Of a stretch of 29,737 nucleotides of DNA, positions 19,501-29,737 are shown in pieces. Position 1 is the stretch's first letter, and every line of letters begins with the position of its first letter. The stretch is from the NCBI GenBank assembly GCA_036897625.1, contig JAYMTA010000405.1:1-29737 (forward strand), read 5' to 3'. Below the pieces are notes generated by a model. The model saw only the letters and a list, made by a program, of their open reading frames with translations. It ran no database searches and had not been told where the DNA came from. The position numbers were made by a program, and so were the translations under genes. The stretch comes from Pelargonium cotyledonis. Lineage: Eukaryota; Streptophyta; Magnoliopsida; Geraniales; Geraniaceae.

Positions 19501-22500
19501 ATAAAACAGTTTGTGTATCTAGGTCTATTAATGGACTCTGATATACTTGTGTGTTAGAGGTTATGACTTGAGTTTTCGAAATATTATCAGAAAATAATTA
19601 TGCTAAAGCACAAATATTATTCCATATAGGCTTCCTCAAAGCGACCAGGAAAGTCAGCAGAGGAAGATACTATACATGGGCCTATATCTTCTCATCTGGG
19701 GCGAAGGATCTAATGTCCGCCTCATGCCAGAATGTCTATGCTTTATTTTTCATAATGTGCGTGATGTTTATTTATCATTTTGGATTATATTTGCTTTGTT
19801 ATTAACAAATTTTTCATCGTTTAATAAAATTATCCATTCTCTATCATCTGCATGTTTATACAAACATCATTCAATTATCAATCAGATGGCTATGGAACTC
19901 AATGGTATGATAACTGCAACTGCCAGCAAAGCTACTGGAGAAAACATCAAGCCATCTTACGGTGGGGATGATGAGGCTTTCCTGCAGAAGGTGATAACAC
20001 CAATTTACCGTGTAATTGAACAGGTAATTGCTAGTGCAAACATATGTATAGTATTTTCCTTAGACTTCTGATCTCTCTAGTCTTGACATAAAAAATACTT
20101 TTATGATATCAGGAAGCGATGAAGAGCCGAAATGGAAAATCTCCTAATTCAGCATGGTGTAATTATGATGACCTGAATGAGTATTTTTGGTACGCATCAT
20201 TTTAATATATGAATCCGACCATTACTACGGTATTATATTTGTGTTTTTAAGTCTTCTCGTACCATCTAAATTTTGTGTTCTCAATGTTGTTCAGGTCAGC
20301 TGATTGCTTCGCCCTCGGTTGGCCTATGCGTGAAGATGGTGACTTTTTCAAATCGACACGTGATATGACACATGTACTCCTATATTTTAAGCATGTTTCT
20401 ATAATAGACCCGAATTACTATATAAATCATCTCCATATCATGTTTTCTAAAACAGGGAAAGGAAAAACATTTTTCTCAGAAGATTCCTCCTGGAACAACT
20501 GGGAAATCGTCTTTTATTGAGATTCGAACATTTTGGAATATCTTCCGAAGTTTTGATCGATTATGGACCTTTTATATACTGGCTTTACAGGTATTTAGAG
20601 GCACCAAAGCATGAACAGTGAAGTCGCATTGTAGTCACTCCTGAATTTTGCACTTTGTGCTAATAATTAAAATTTTAAATTGTACTGTTACAGGCAATGG
20701 TCATCATTGCATGGAGTGGGATTTCGCTACTAGAGATTTTACGAAGGAATGTCCTATATTCTCTATCCAGTATTTTCATCACAGCAGCATTTCTTCGCTT
20801 CATCCAAAGTATGATACCATAAAGCAATTTCTTAGATCTGTGAAAACATTCTATTCCTATAATTGATACAAATTGTTTTAATGACATTACTTAAAATATG
20901 GTTCTATAGTTCTAGGAGCTATATTGATGGCTGTCTGATGATGATGAAAATTATTAAAATAAATCATTTTTCTATGCTGTCACCATTTGAGTTGTATAAA
21001 CTTCATGAGGGGATTCTGATGAGGGAAGGGGAAGATGGAAGAAATTTGAGAGCATCAACTAGTACAAGGTATAGTGGGGGAGTCATCAGTGGTGCTCCTA
21101 TTAAGATAAGATTGGATCAAGGATCAACTCTAAACTCATTCCTTTTTGCCTTGGTCGTTGATGAGATCACAATACCTCCTCAAGATGAGATCCCTTGGTT
21201 TAAGGTGTTTGCGGATGATGAAGTAGGGGTTAATGCCAAATTCTATAGACGAAGAGAAACTTCACAATCAAATGAGTTTAGAATAAGTAGAACTAAAATT
21301 GAATATGTGATTTTAGCAAAAATATGGGGTGACTAGTGATTCAATTATGCTAAAAGATAAGGAAATTACTAAAAGTGACTATTTTAGGTATCTTGGATCT
21401 ATGCTTCAAAAAGATGGAGAGATTGAAGAGCATGTTAAAAATAGAATTAATGTGGCATGACTGAAGTAGATCGAAGAGAATGTTATCAATATACATTGAA
21501 TTTCTATATGTCCTAGATTATTATTGAGCTGACTATTTTTAATCACCGCAGAAAGTATTATGGTCAATTTGATGTTGCTATTGGCATTCTTGTAACTAAT
21601 GTATTACATGAATGTGAAGCATCGTAGAATTCTGCAATACATTGTCAATAATGTCATTATTCATCTGCATGCATGAAACTATGTCCTGGATTATTATTGA
21701 GCTGACTATTTTTCAATCACCGCAGAAAGTATTATGGTCAGTTTGATGTTGCTATTGGCATTCTTGTAACTCATCTGCATGCATGAAACTTCTATCAGCT
21801 TGCTTGTCCATTTTTTCAGTTTGCGAATTTAATTGTTTCGAGACAAGGTCTTAATTTGCTTGTTCTCATTTCAATCTTCCATCTGAATCAGGTCTACTGG
21901 ATTTTGCTATGAACTTCCCAGGATATCATAGGTGGAAGTTCACTGATTTCATGAGAAAAGTGCTTAAGATAATTGTTAGTTTTGCATGGACTGTCATTCT
22001 CCCTGTATTATATGTGAACTCTTCTGATGCCCCCAAAGCATTCAAAGATGTGTTCTCATTTGTTGGTAAAGTAAAGGGTGTTCCACCTTTATATATGATG
22101 GCTGTGGCAGTATATTTGCTTCCAAATATACTATCAGCTGCATTGTTCTTTTTTCCAATGCTCCGACGTTGGATTGAGAACTCAGACTGGCGTATCTTTA
22201 GGTTGCTTTTGTGGTGGTCACAGGTATCCATATTAATATCTGCTTCTCTTATTTCCTCCATTCTCTTGGGTGTTTCATAGCATAGTTTATTTTAATATAA
22301 TTTTGTTGGTTAGCTTATAGTATGTTGTTGAAATCTATAAGATACTGTGGTAAAGAACACTAAAAAATTGCCCAAAGTGTTTACATTAGATAAGCAATGT
22401 CTCTTTGATCAAGCTATGGATCTATAAACTTGTGTAGCTAATGTTAGGAAACACTAAATTCTGACTCAACTAGGAAGCTGTATTTCTAAGAACAATAGAA

Positions 22501-25500
22501 CCTTAAAGTTTTCAGAGTATTCAATTTAGCTCAGTCTACATTGAGGCTGTATATTACATGATAATTCTCGCCTACAGTCCTGTACATTTATTTTGACACA
22601 TCCAGTTCCCTTATATCTTAAATTGGATCTGCCTTTCCTGTAAGATTTGCTTAGGTAATATAATTTTTAATCATTTTTCTCTGAACTTTCTAAAACTAAA
22701 AGAATCAGTCTATTTTATAAGGTTGTGTTTCTAGTTTCTACATACTTGCCTATTAACCAATAATATGCCTTAGTTGGGATGCCTATGTATGATGGTTTAT
22801 CAGATAAATCAATTGACATAATGTGAATATGGTGGTAGTTTGAATTTAATTTTCCAAATCATATAAATAACACTATTAAGAGTACCTCCGCATCTGAAAT
22901 TCTAAATAAGTTTTGCTTGGTTGAGGCATTAATATAATGACTTAAGATTAATACACTTTTTAACATTTTAGGGAATGAGCAAAAAGTTATTGGTGGCAAA
23001 GTGTGTGTATACGTTACTTCATTTTAATATATCTGTATGCAGAAGACTTAGATACAATTAATCAATCATAGACATACATTTATGACTTTTCACATTTGAG
23101 TTTCACAGCACCACTTAGTGACTATATTAGTGAAATAAATCATCACCATCTTTGTCTGAAGACAGTTAGTCAATATTAGTTCTATTCTGTTTTGCTCCTG
23201 CACACAGTTTTAGTGGAACCAGAAGCAGAGTTCTTTTACTTACTTTTGTTCTCCGACCATAGGCAAATGTTATTTCATCACTTGAACAAAATTGTTTGCC
23301 ATCTGCAGCCAAGAATTTATATTGGGAGGGGAATGCACGAAAGTCAATTTGCACTAATTAAGTGAGTCCAGAGGAGTGCAGCTAATTTTTTACTCTGATT
23401 TAGTCATTTATTGTCTAATGTTGCACCATTCACTATGATATTTCATTTCAGGTATACTACCTTTTGGGTGTTACTTCTTTGTAGCAAATTTGCATTCAGT
23501 TATTTTGTCCAGGTAATGTTCTTGTTTGCTATTGTTATTTATTTATAGTAAGATGGTTACTTGAGGACTTCCAGGATCTGCCTTTTACCCATTGCCTATC
23601 TATTCCTCAGATAAAACCTCTAGTGAAGCCAACAAAAGATATAATGAACATTCGTACAGTCAAATATGCTTGGCATGAATTTTTCCCGGGTGGTATTTAT
23701 TCTGGCGTTGCATTAAAATCTTTCAATTCAATTTGTATTTTTTTTAGATTACAAGGACTTATTGGTATATATGCAGCTAAAAATCACTATGGAGCCGTTG
23801 CAACACTTTGGGCGCCAATAATCACTGTGCGTCTTACTAACTTCTATATTTGTTAGTAGATACTTCAGTCATTGTGGTATGAGCACTCTGTAAATTGTTG
23901 TTCGTGAAGATAACCTCATTAGTTTACAACTTCAATGCAGGTTTATTTTATGGACACTCAAATTTGGTATGCTATTTTCTCAACCTTGTATGGTGGTTTT
24001 ATAGGGGCCTTTGATCGTCTTGGAGAGGTAATCTTTCTAACTGCTTCTTTCCCCCTCTCCAAAGAACTATTTGTGAACTCTTCTATTGTTATAATGAGCT
24101 TGGCAAATCAGTTCATCATATGAAGTTAATTTGCCCATCTTTTCCGAACTTTCATGCTTGTTCATTGTTTTCTACATGCCACTAAAATGCTGAGATGATT
24201 TTCATATGTAAAACCATGATAATGAGAAGCTGATTACTGATTTTATTTTCAAAGTATCTTCAGTTTAATTTTTCTTTTAAGTGGAACATGAGTTTTCTTT
24301 TGCAAGCCAGCCATATGAACTTTGATAATGATATCACATTAGGTTGATTTTCCAACATTCTTCTAATGCTGTCTATTTGCTGATGACATGTAATTAGGTT
24401 CCATTTATTAAAGATGCTGAGATATTTAGAATCTCGTAATATATCAGATTTGTTTAGTTATGCCTTGTTTTGAATAGATCAATTAGCTTCATAGATTAAG
24501 CCCTTACCTAAGCTATTTCCTATTTTAATTTGAGTCAAGTCTTGCAATGACCTATATAAAGGGTTCCTATTATACATCAATATAAACAACAGCATTTCAT
24601 ATTCTCTACATGGTATCAGAGCCTTCTTGTTCTTGAAGGGCTCTTCTAAAAACTGTTGCCTTAGGGCGGCGGTGTTGTGATCTCATAGTTTTTTTTTTCT
24701 CAATAAGCCATCAACATGTGGGCATTCCTTCACACTGGAAAAATAAATAAATATATAAAATATAAACCTGGTGTTTCTATCTGTCATCGTTTGGTTTGGT
24801 TCTGTTCATAGAGAACATTTCTTTTTTTTTGGAGTTATTTTCATAATCCAACCATGCTTAGGTGGTTGGAGCTTGGAGAGGGCTCCAATCAGTCACCCCC
24901 TTCAACTGCATCAACAAACTTCAATAGATATGTCGATGTGCTTTTCATCAAATTTGGCATGATTCATTGACTTCTCCGATTGTATTTATGGACAAGTTTT
25001 TTTACGTCTCACTTTTTAGTGTTTTTTCACAAACTCAAGTGTCAATTCAGTGGCACCTTGAGTTTGAGAGGGGGATTTTTTTTTTTATGTATGCCTTATT
25101 TTGATTAGATCACTTAGCTTCACAGATTAAGCCTTAACCAATGGTCCTATGCTATATTTCCTTTTTAATTTCTGGTCAACTCTTGTAATGTCTTGTATAA
25201 AGAAATTCTATTCTACATCAATAATAGCATTTCATATTCTCTACAAAAGGCATGCTTTAAGTAGAACTCTCTATTGTTAAGAAATATTTGAATTGGTTTG
25301 TGTGTGTGTGGAAATTATGTCAGTGGCATGAATTAACACATTGCATTCATGATTTGTACAAACCATTTTCATATCTCATCTTTACAGGTTCGAACACTAG
25401 GCATGTTAAGGTCGCGGTTCCAGTCCTTACCTGGTGCATTCAACACTTGTTTGGTTCCTTCTGACAATTCAAAGAAAAGGAGATTCTCTTTTGCTAAGAG

Positions 25501-28500
25501 TTATGAAAAGGTTGTAACACACATTTCAAAAATGATTGTGTAGCCACACCTTACGATGAGTAGTGTATTACACATATACTTTGGTTGTGTAAAGATTATA
25601 GTTCTGTACTTATGTAGGCTTCATCAAGCAAGAGAAGTGAAGCTGCTAAATTTGCTCAGCTATGGAATGAAGTAATATGTAATTTCCGTGAACAAGATCT
25701 AATAAGTGACAGGAAGACCCCTCAATCAAGCTATATATTGTTTCGTTCAACCATATGTGTGTCCGTTAAAACTGAAGTTTGTGATTTTTTTTTTCAGGGA
25801 GATGGATCTCTTGATGGTTCCATATTCATCTGATCCTAGCCTGAAAATGATTCAATGGCCACCATTTTTACTTGCAAGCAAGGTCAGCTAGTTTTCTTCT
25901 AGAATTCCTTGTATGTGTAAAATTGGTTTGTTTTTATCATTTGTCTGCTCTGCAGATCCCAATAGCATTGGATATGGCAGTTCAGTTTCGATCCAGGGAC
26001 TTCGACCTTTGGAAGCGTATTGGTACGGATGAATATATGAGATGTACAGTCATCGAATGCTATGAATCTTTCAAACTTGTTCTGAATACATTGGTGGCCG
26101 GAGAAACTGAGAAAAGGTTATTATTGACCTTGTTTTCTTATTATGAAACTTATATTAGAAACTTCCCCATAAGTTAAGTCCAATTTGATTGTCAGGTGAA
26201 TATTGTAATGTATTCTTTAATATGGAGTTAATAGCATCCTAGAGTCCTGTTCTCATTTATTATAATTGTTGTTACCCTTACCCCCACCTACCCACCCAGC
26301 TCCACCAAAAAGAAAGAAATGTTGACATTTAGAGGTACCCTTTCATTTTATTTTTATTTTAGATCCTCATTTCTGCTTATCTCCAATATCTATTTGTGTG
26401 CTTCGTTACTTTCATGAGATGCCTCTGTGATAGTAGAGTTGCTTGACTCCAAGTCATGCTTATGATGAGAACCATAATATTTTGAAGGGTTCACATTGCA
26501 ATATATGGTGTCATTGTCTGAGGAGAAGGTTTACTTTTTAAATTCATATGTAGTACTGAAGAAATTAAGAAACATAATGAATAGTGATTAACTTTTATTT
26601 TACTGTTTCAGGATAATTGGCATCATCATTAAAGAAATTGAAAGCAACATTGCCAAGAATACATTTCTTGCAAACTTCAGAATGGCTTACTTACCTACTC
26701 TTTGCCAGAAAATTGTGGAGCTAGTGGGTATCTTGGTGAGTACTGTACAAAAGAACATTCTTTAAATTTGCAGTTAATTTTTGTGCATCAATGCTAGCTG
26801 GTTGTTTATTACTATGAAAATTTACCATTTTCTATCATGTTGCAGAAAGACGGTGATCCATCTAAACGAGATGCAGTGGTGTTAATACTGCAAGACATGT
26901 TAGAAGTAGTTACCAGTGATTTGATGGTGAATGAAATTCGGTGGGTGGACAACTTAGTGCTTTTATTGTCATATATCTCTGATGAAGGCTAACTGTTCTA
27001 GTTTTATCTTATGATTGTTCAGTGAATTAGTAGAACTTGGTCATAGTAGCAAGGACTCTGGAAAGCAACTCTTTGCTGGCACCGATCCAAAACCTGCTAT
27101 AGTGTTCCCTCCTGTGGTTACGGCACAATGGGAAGAACAGGTACCTGTATATTATTCAGTTTTGTCTGTTTAACTGAACTGTGGACTCTTACATGAAGTG
27201 TTTTACTTATATATATATACATACATATATGTGTGTGTAAGTGTGTGTATTTGTGTGAGTGTCCGTGCGCGCGTGTGTAGGAAAGGATAAGCCTTTGCAT
27301 TCCTCATTGTGAACTGTTCAAATATTTAGGATAGATGAAATGGGGGAGAAACATAAATGGAGTGAAGAGAGTGAGCTTAAGAAAATAATGTGGTTCTGCC
27401 TTATGGGCTACATCCACAGCCCAAGTGCCCAAAGAGCAGAATGCATTCACTAGCTTGATGTGTCGAGTACAATGAACCCCTTATTATTTATGTGTCGAGT
27501 TAAACAGGGTGAAAAAAAAAACACAACTTACAAAATCACTCTCATTTACTGTCATGATTCTATGATTTATCTTTCATCCCAGGATTTACTACTCCTCAAT
27601 CAAATCCCATTGTTTATAATGGAAAGGCAACAGATTCTAACATGAATGCATGAAATTTCATAACCAGATTAAAAGACAGTTAAATTAAGAGTTCTGATTA
27701 ATAGGCCTGTTCTATCCTTATAGTATAGGAGCCATTACTTTTCTAAGAAATATTACAGCTTTCTTTTTTTGCTTACTGATGTTCTAGATAAAACGTCTCT
27801 ATCTCCTTTTGACGGTAAAAGAATCTGCCACTGATGTACCAATCAACCTTGAAGCACGCAGAAGGATTGCATTCTTCACGAATTCATTGTTTATGGATAT
27901 GCCACGTGCTCCCCGAGTTCGTAAAATGCTCTCATTCAGGTATGGTTTCCATCTATGTACAACAATGTCTATTGCTCACAACTTATGGGTATACCATCTG
28001 CTAATTGCATCATTCTGAATTGAACCTTTTTACCTTCAGTGACTAGAGAGACTTTGTATTATTACTTGGAAATTTAAATACAAGAATTACCATTTCTACC
28101 TTCTTTCAAGCTTTCAAGTTGCCAAAATTCTTTTATGGCATCATGATTACTTTCATACAATTGGCAGTGTCCTGACTCCATACTATAGCGAGGAGACAGT
28201 CTATTCTAAATCTGACCTTGAGATGGAGAATGAAGATGGTGTATCAATCGTATACTACTTGCAAAAGATCTACCCAGGTTGGTAATGTTGTAGTCGTCCA
28301 TTGTTATACTTAGTTTAATATAGGTTAACTTTGTCTTGGGATTGGCCATAGTGACTCGGCAACCTTGGTTCTTTTCTCTTAGATGAGTGGAATAACTTCA
28401 TGGAGCGAATTGGTTGTAATAAGGAAAATGAGGTTTGGGAAAATGATGAGAACATCTTGCAACTTCGCCATTGGGCCTCCTTAAGAGGGCAAACTCTCTG

Positions 28501-29737
28501 CAGGACGGGTAAGAGATTTAATATTTTCTCTTTTATATTCATCAATCAATTGGTCTCGGCAACTGATAACTATCGGTGCTGCAGTTAGAGGGATGATGTA
28601 CTATCACCGGGCTTTGAAACTTCAGGCGTTTCTTGACATGGCTTGTGAAACTGGTAAGAGCACTATAGCTCTTGCCTCTTTGTGATAACTTTTAAAGGAT
28701 ATTGAAATTTGAAGCATGAGAGAAGATCCTCATCTCCTTCAGTTAAGTCTTTCAAGGATGGTAACAATCTTCTCACTTTTAATCATATTAATTAACAGGG
28801 AATGGAAGTGTTAATTCAGATGTATACTGCCTAACATTTGGGTTAGGCCTGTCATTTTTAGTATCTATATATCAGATGCCCCTCCACCTCTGCTTTTGTG
28901 CTTATCAGTGCATTTGATATGTGCCCTCACTTTGTTGATGATGAACAGAAATACTAGAAGGCTACAAAGCCATCTCAGTCCCATCAGATGTGGATAAGAA
29001 AAGTCGGAGATCCCTATATGCTCAATTAGAGGCTGTTGCTGACATGAAATTCACATATGTTGCTACCTGTCAAATCTATGGGAATCAAAAGCGGAATGGA
29101 GATCGCCGTGCCACAGACATCCTGAATTTGATGGTTAAGTACGTTCTCCATCTCATAAAGTCAACAAGGTCCCAAATGTTTGCTCAGTTTACATTTTGAT
29201 TTTTGGTGCTTCCATACAGCCATCCTTCTCTTCGTGTAGCATATATTGATGAAGTTGAAGAAAGAGACGGTAGCGGAAAGGTTCAGAAAGTTTATTATTC
29301 TGTGTTGGTCAAAGCTGTTGATAAACTTGACCAGGTAATATTACTTTGAAATTTGAGCCAGAACAGCCATGTTGAGTTGAAATACAAAAATGTAATTGTT
29401 TTCCACTCTTTTCTGAAGGAAATATATCGCATCAAATTGCCGGGTTCAGCAAAGGTAGGAGAAGGAAAGCCTGAAAATCAGAACCATGCTGTGATTTTCA
29501 CTCGCGGAGAAGCTCTTCAGGCCATTGACATGAACCAGGTACAGTTATGGATATTTGAGCTTACCATGGAAGTTATCATATTAATAGTCATGTTTTGATG
29601 GTTTAGTGTTCCAATGTAGGACAATTACTTGGAAGAAGCTTTTAAAATGCGTAATCTTCTGGAAGAATTTAATGAGGATCATGGTGTGCGTCCGCCTACA
29701 ATTTTAGGTGTTCGTGAGCACATCTTTACTGGAAGGT
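16515..29737 (+). CDS. CALS5: Callose synthase 5 (1,3-beta-glucan synthase), 5' part; runs off the window
   Basis: Plasma-membrane GT48 enzyme making 1,3-beta-glucan from UDP-glucose. In Arabidopsis, CALS5 (GSL2) builds the callose wall of pollen tetrads needed for exine patterning. The 35 visible exons encode about 1,359 residues of a protein usually near 1,920. Start: MSNNHQQQ; then [22 protein letters not shown] and [14 protein letters not shown] (N-terminal Vta1-like domain), [14 protein letters not shown] (FKS1-type domain), the first membrane segments from about residue 500 ([33 protein letters not shown]), [72 protein letters not shown] and the start of the glucan synthase domain ([19 protein letters not shown] near 1051-1069, [41 protein letters not shown]). 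[20 protein letters not shown] and [20 protein letters not shown] fit CALS5 better than CALS1-3 or CALS7. No in-frame stop occurs in the exons. Three donors are not GT (see findings). The last two bases are the next donor GT. Confidence 0.93.
18178..18720 (-). mobile_element. Probable retroposed fragment in CALS5 intron 5, minus orientation
   Basis: A run of 14 T near 18182-18195 would be the A-tail of an element lying on the minus strand. Read on that strand, the preceding sequence ends TCCATCAATATAGAGTACC then TCGCTTGTC before the A-run, resembling plant LINE 3' tails. The stretch to about 18700 is less AT-rich than the intron flanks and has minus-strand open frames (18176-18532 and 18493-18699) without a domain I recognise. 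No target duplication was found, so the right boundary is a guess. Confidence 0.4.
20990..21480 (+). mobile_element. RTE-type LINE reverse transcriptase fragment in CALS5 intron 14
   Basis: Plus-strand translation from about 21060 gives [20 protein letters not shown], then [33 protein letters not shown] and RISRTKIEY. These match the plant RTE reverse transcriptase line LHQGSALSPYLFALVMDELT...PWCMLFADD...RLSRTKTEY. After a stop near 21334 and a frame change, [20 protein letters not shown] and [12 protein letters not shown] continue the same family. The copy is truncated at both ends and carries at least one frameshift, so it is inactive. The catalytic block reads FADDEV, with the hydrophobic residues usually following FADD lost. 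The left limit (about 20900-21050) is uncertain. Confidence 0.8.
21508..21790 (+). repeat. Local duplication in CALS5 intron 14
   Basis: A block of about 93 bases (from TGTCCTAGATTATTATTGAG to GGCATTCTTGTAAC) at 21509-21600 recurs at 21682-21770 with only a few differences. A 20-base block, TCATCTGCATGCATGAAACT, follows each copy: at 21661-21680, after a 60-base insert, and at 21771-21790, directly. The order is A-X-B-A'-B', so the A+B pair was duplicated in tandem and X was either inserted into the first pair or lost from the second. Confidence 0.85.
24451..25245 (+). mobile_element. TRIM-like miniature LTR retrotransposon (copia-like) relic in CALS5 intron 20
   Basis: Two direct repeats of about 158-160 bases lie at 24451-24610 and 25088-25245. 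Both end TTTCATATTCTCTACA and share ATAGATTAAGCC- and TATAAAG-type segments. Directly after the first comes TGGTATCAGAGCC (24611-24623), the usual methionine-tRNA primer-binding site of plant LTR elements. Directly before the second is a purine-rich tract, GAGTTTGAGAGGGGGA (about 25060-25075), of the form seen before copia 3' LTRs. The interior is only about 480 bases and codes for nothing recognisable, so this is a non-autonomous, TRIM-sized element or a deletion derivative of a larger copia element. By eye the LTRs agree at only about four-fifths of positions, so insertion is old. Exact outer ends and a target duplication could not be fixed. Confidence 0.78.
24611..24623 (+). other. Primer-binding site of the LTR relic
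   Basis: TGGTATCAGAGCC matches the consensus complementary to the 3' end of initiator methionine tRNA, and starts at the base after the first LTR. It fixes the element's orientation as plus, the same as CALS5. Confidence 0.8.
27208..27279 (+). repeat. AT/GT microsatellite in CALS5 intron 27
   Basis: Simple repeats run from (AT)n through ACATACATATAT into (GT)n interrupted by AA, ATTT and CC, ending GCGCGCGTGTGTAG. Slippage polymorphism is likely. Confidence 0.85.

Larger units (their letters stand above)
16515..29735 (+). other. CALS5: CALS5 exon map
   Basis: Exons by protein continuity and splice signals: 16515-16716, 16798-16898, 17616-17737, 17835-17931, 18053-18163, 18778-18906, 19010-19102, 19404-19495, 19630-19756, 19886-20023, 20113-20189, 20295-20373, 20456-20590, 20694-20808, 21892-22223, 23309-23361, 23452-23512, 23611-23689, 23777-23826, 23941-24027, 25388-25510, 25618-25712, 25798-25882, 25956-26116, 26612-26735, 26846-26940, 27023-27140, 27788-27939, 28168-28277, 28383-28508, 28585-28653, 28949-29138, 29220-29334, 29419-29538, 29620-29735. 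They sum to 4,079 bases, phase 2 at the edge. Donors of exons 6, 7 and 22 are GC, GC and GA; the rest are GT. Long introns: 2 (717 b, no insert seen apart from a small hairpin at 17264-17288), 5, 14, 15 (1,085 b, nothing recognisable), 20, 25 and 27. Confidence 0.82.

Noticed and set aside
27455-27500. Direct repeat ATGTGTCGAGT about 31 bases apart in CALS5 intron 27
   Set aside because: Too short, with no tail or terminal structure between the copies; likely chance.
10705-29737. Idea that the galactosyltransferase and CALS5 form a functional carbohydrate gene cluster
   Set aside because: They have separate promoters, unrelated pathways and expected expression, and chance adjacency of two sugar-related genes is common. 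Nothing in the sequence ties them together.

Overview
The window is nuclear DNA from a flowering plant, most likely a dicot; the species cannot be named from this sequence. The evidence is spliced genes with AT-rich introns, four plant protein families and typical plant transposon relics (MITE, LINE, miniature LTR element). There is no operon, plasmid, CRISPR or prokaryotic feature.

Layout. (1) 1-2124: AT-rich spacer with the end of a MITE at its left edge. (2) 2125-3537, minus strand: a two-exon D-type cyclin gene (CYCD3-like) with an LxCxE motif; its intron is filled by degenerate tandem repeats. (3) 3538-6270: spacer holding a complete Stowaway-like MITE (3959-4209), a 48-bp-period duplication, and an 813-bp retroposed LINE derivative (5048-5860) with a poly(A) tail and a 16-bp target duplication. 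(4) 6271-9845, plus: an intact ten-exon subtilase gene (SBT5 group, 775 aa by my splicing). (5) 10705-15895, plus: a fourteen-exon GH36 raffinose synthase/seed imbibition protein gene (781 aa). (6) 16515 to the window end, plus: the first 35 exons (about 1,359 aa) of a callose synthase that matches Arabidopsis CALS5/GSL2 along its whole visible length; the gene continues past the edge.

The four genes act in unrelated processes: cell-cycle entry, extracellular proteolysis, raffinose-family sugar metabolism, and callose deposition (CALS5 is known for the pollen tetrad wall). Their proximity implies no shared pathway. I found no convincing undescribed system. The most interesting signal is the splice sites: the last two genes have one strong GC-AG donor, two likely GC donors, one doubtful GC donor and one position where the only frame-keeping donor begins GA. 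The introns also carry several separate insertions and duplications: a 46-bp exact duplication, a three-unit minisatellite, an RTE LINE fragment beside a host-intron duplication, a probable poly(T)-ended retro-insert, and a TRIM-like LTR relic.
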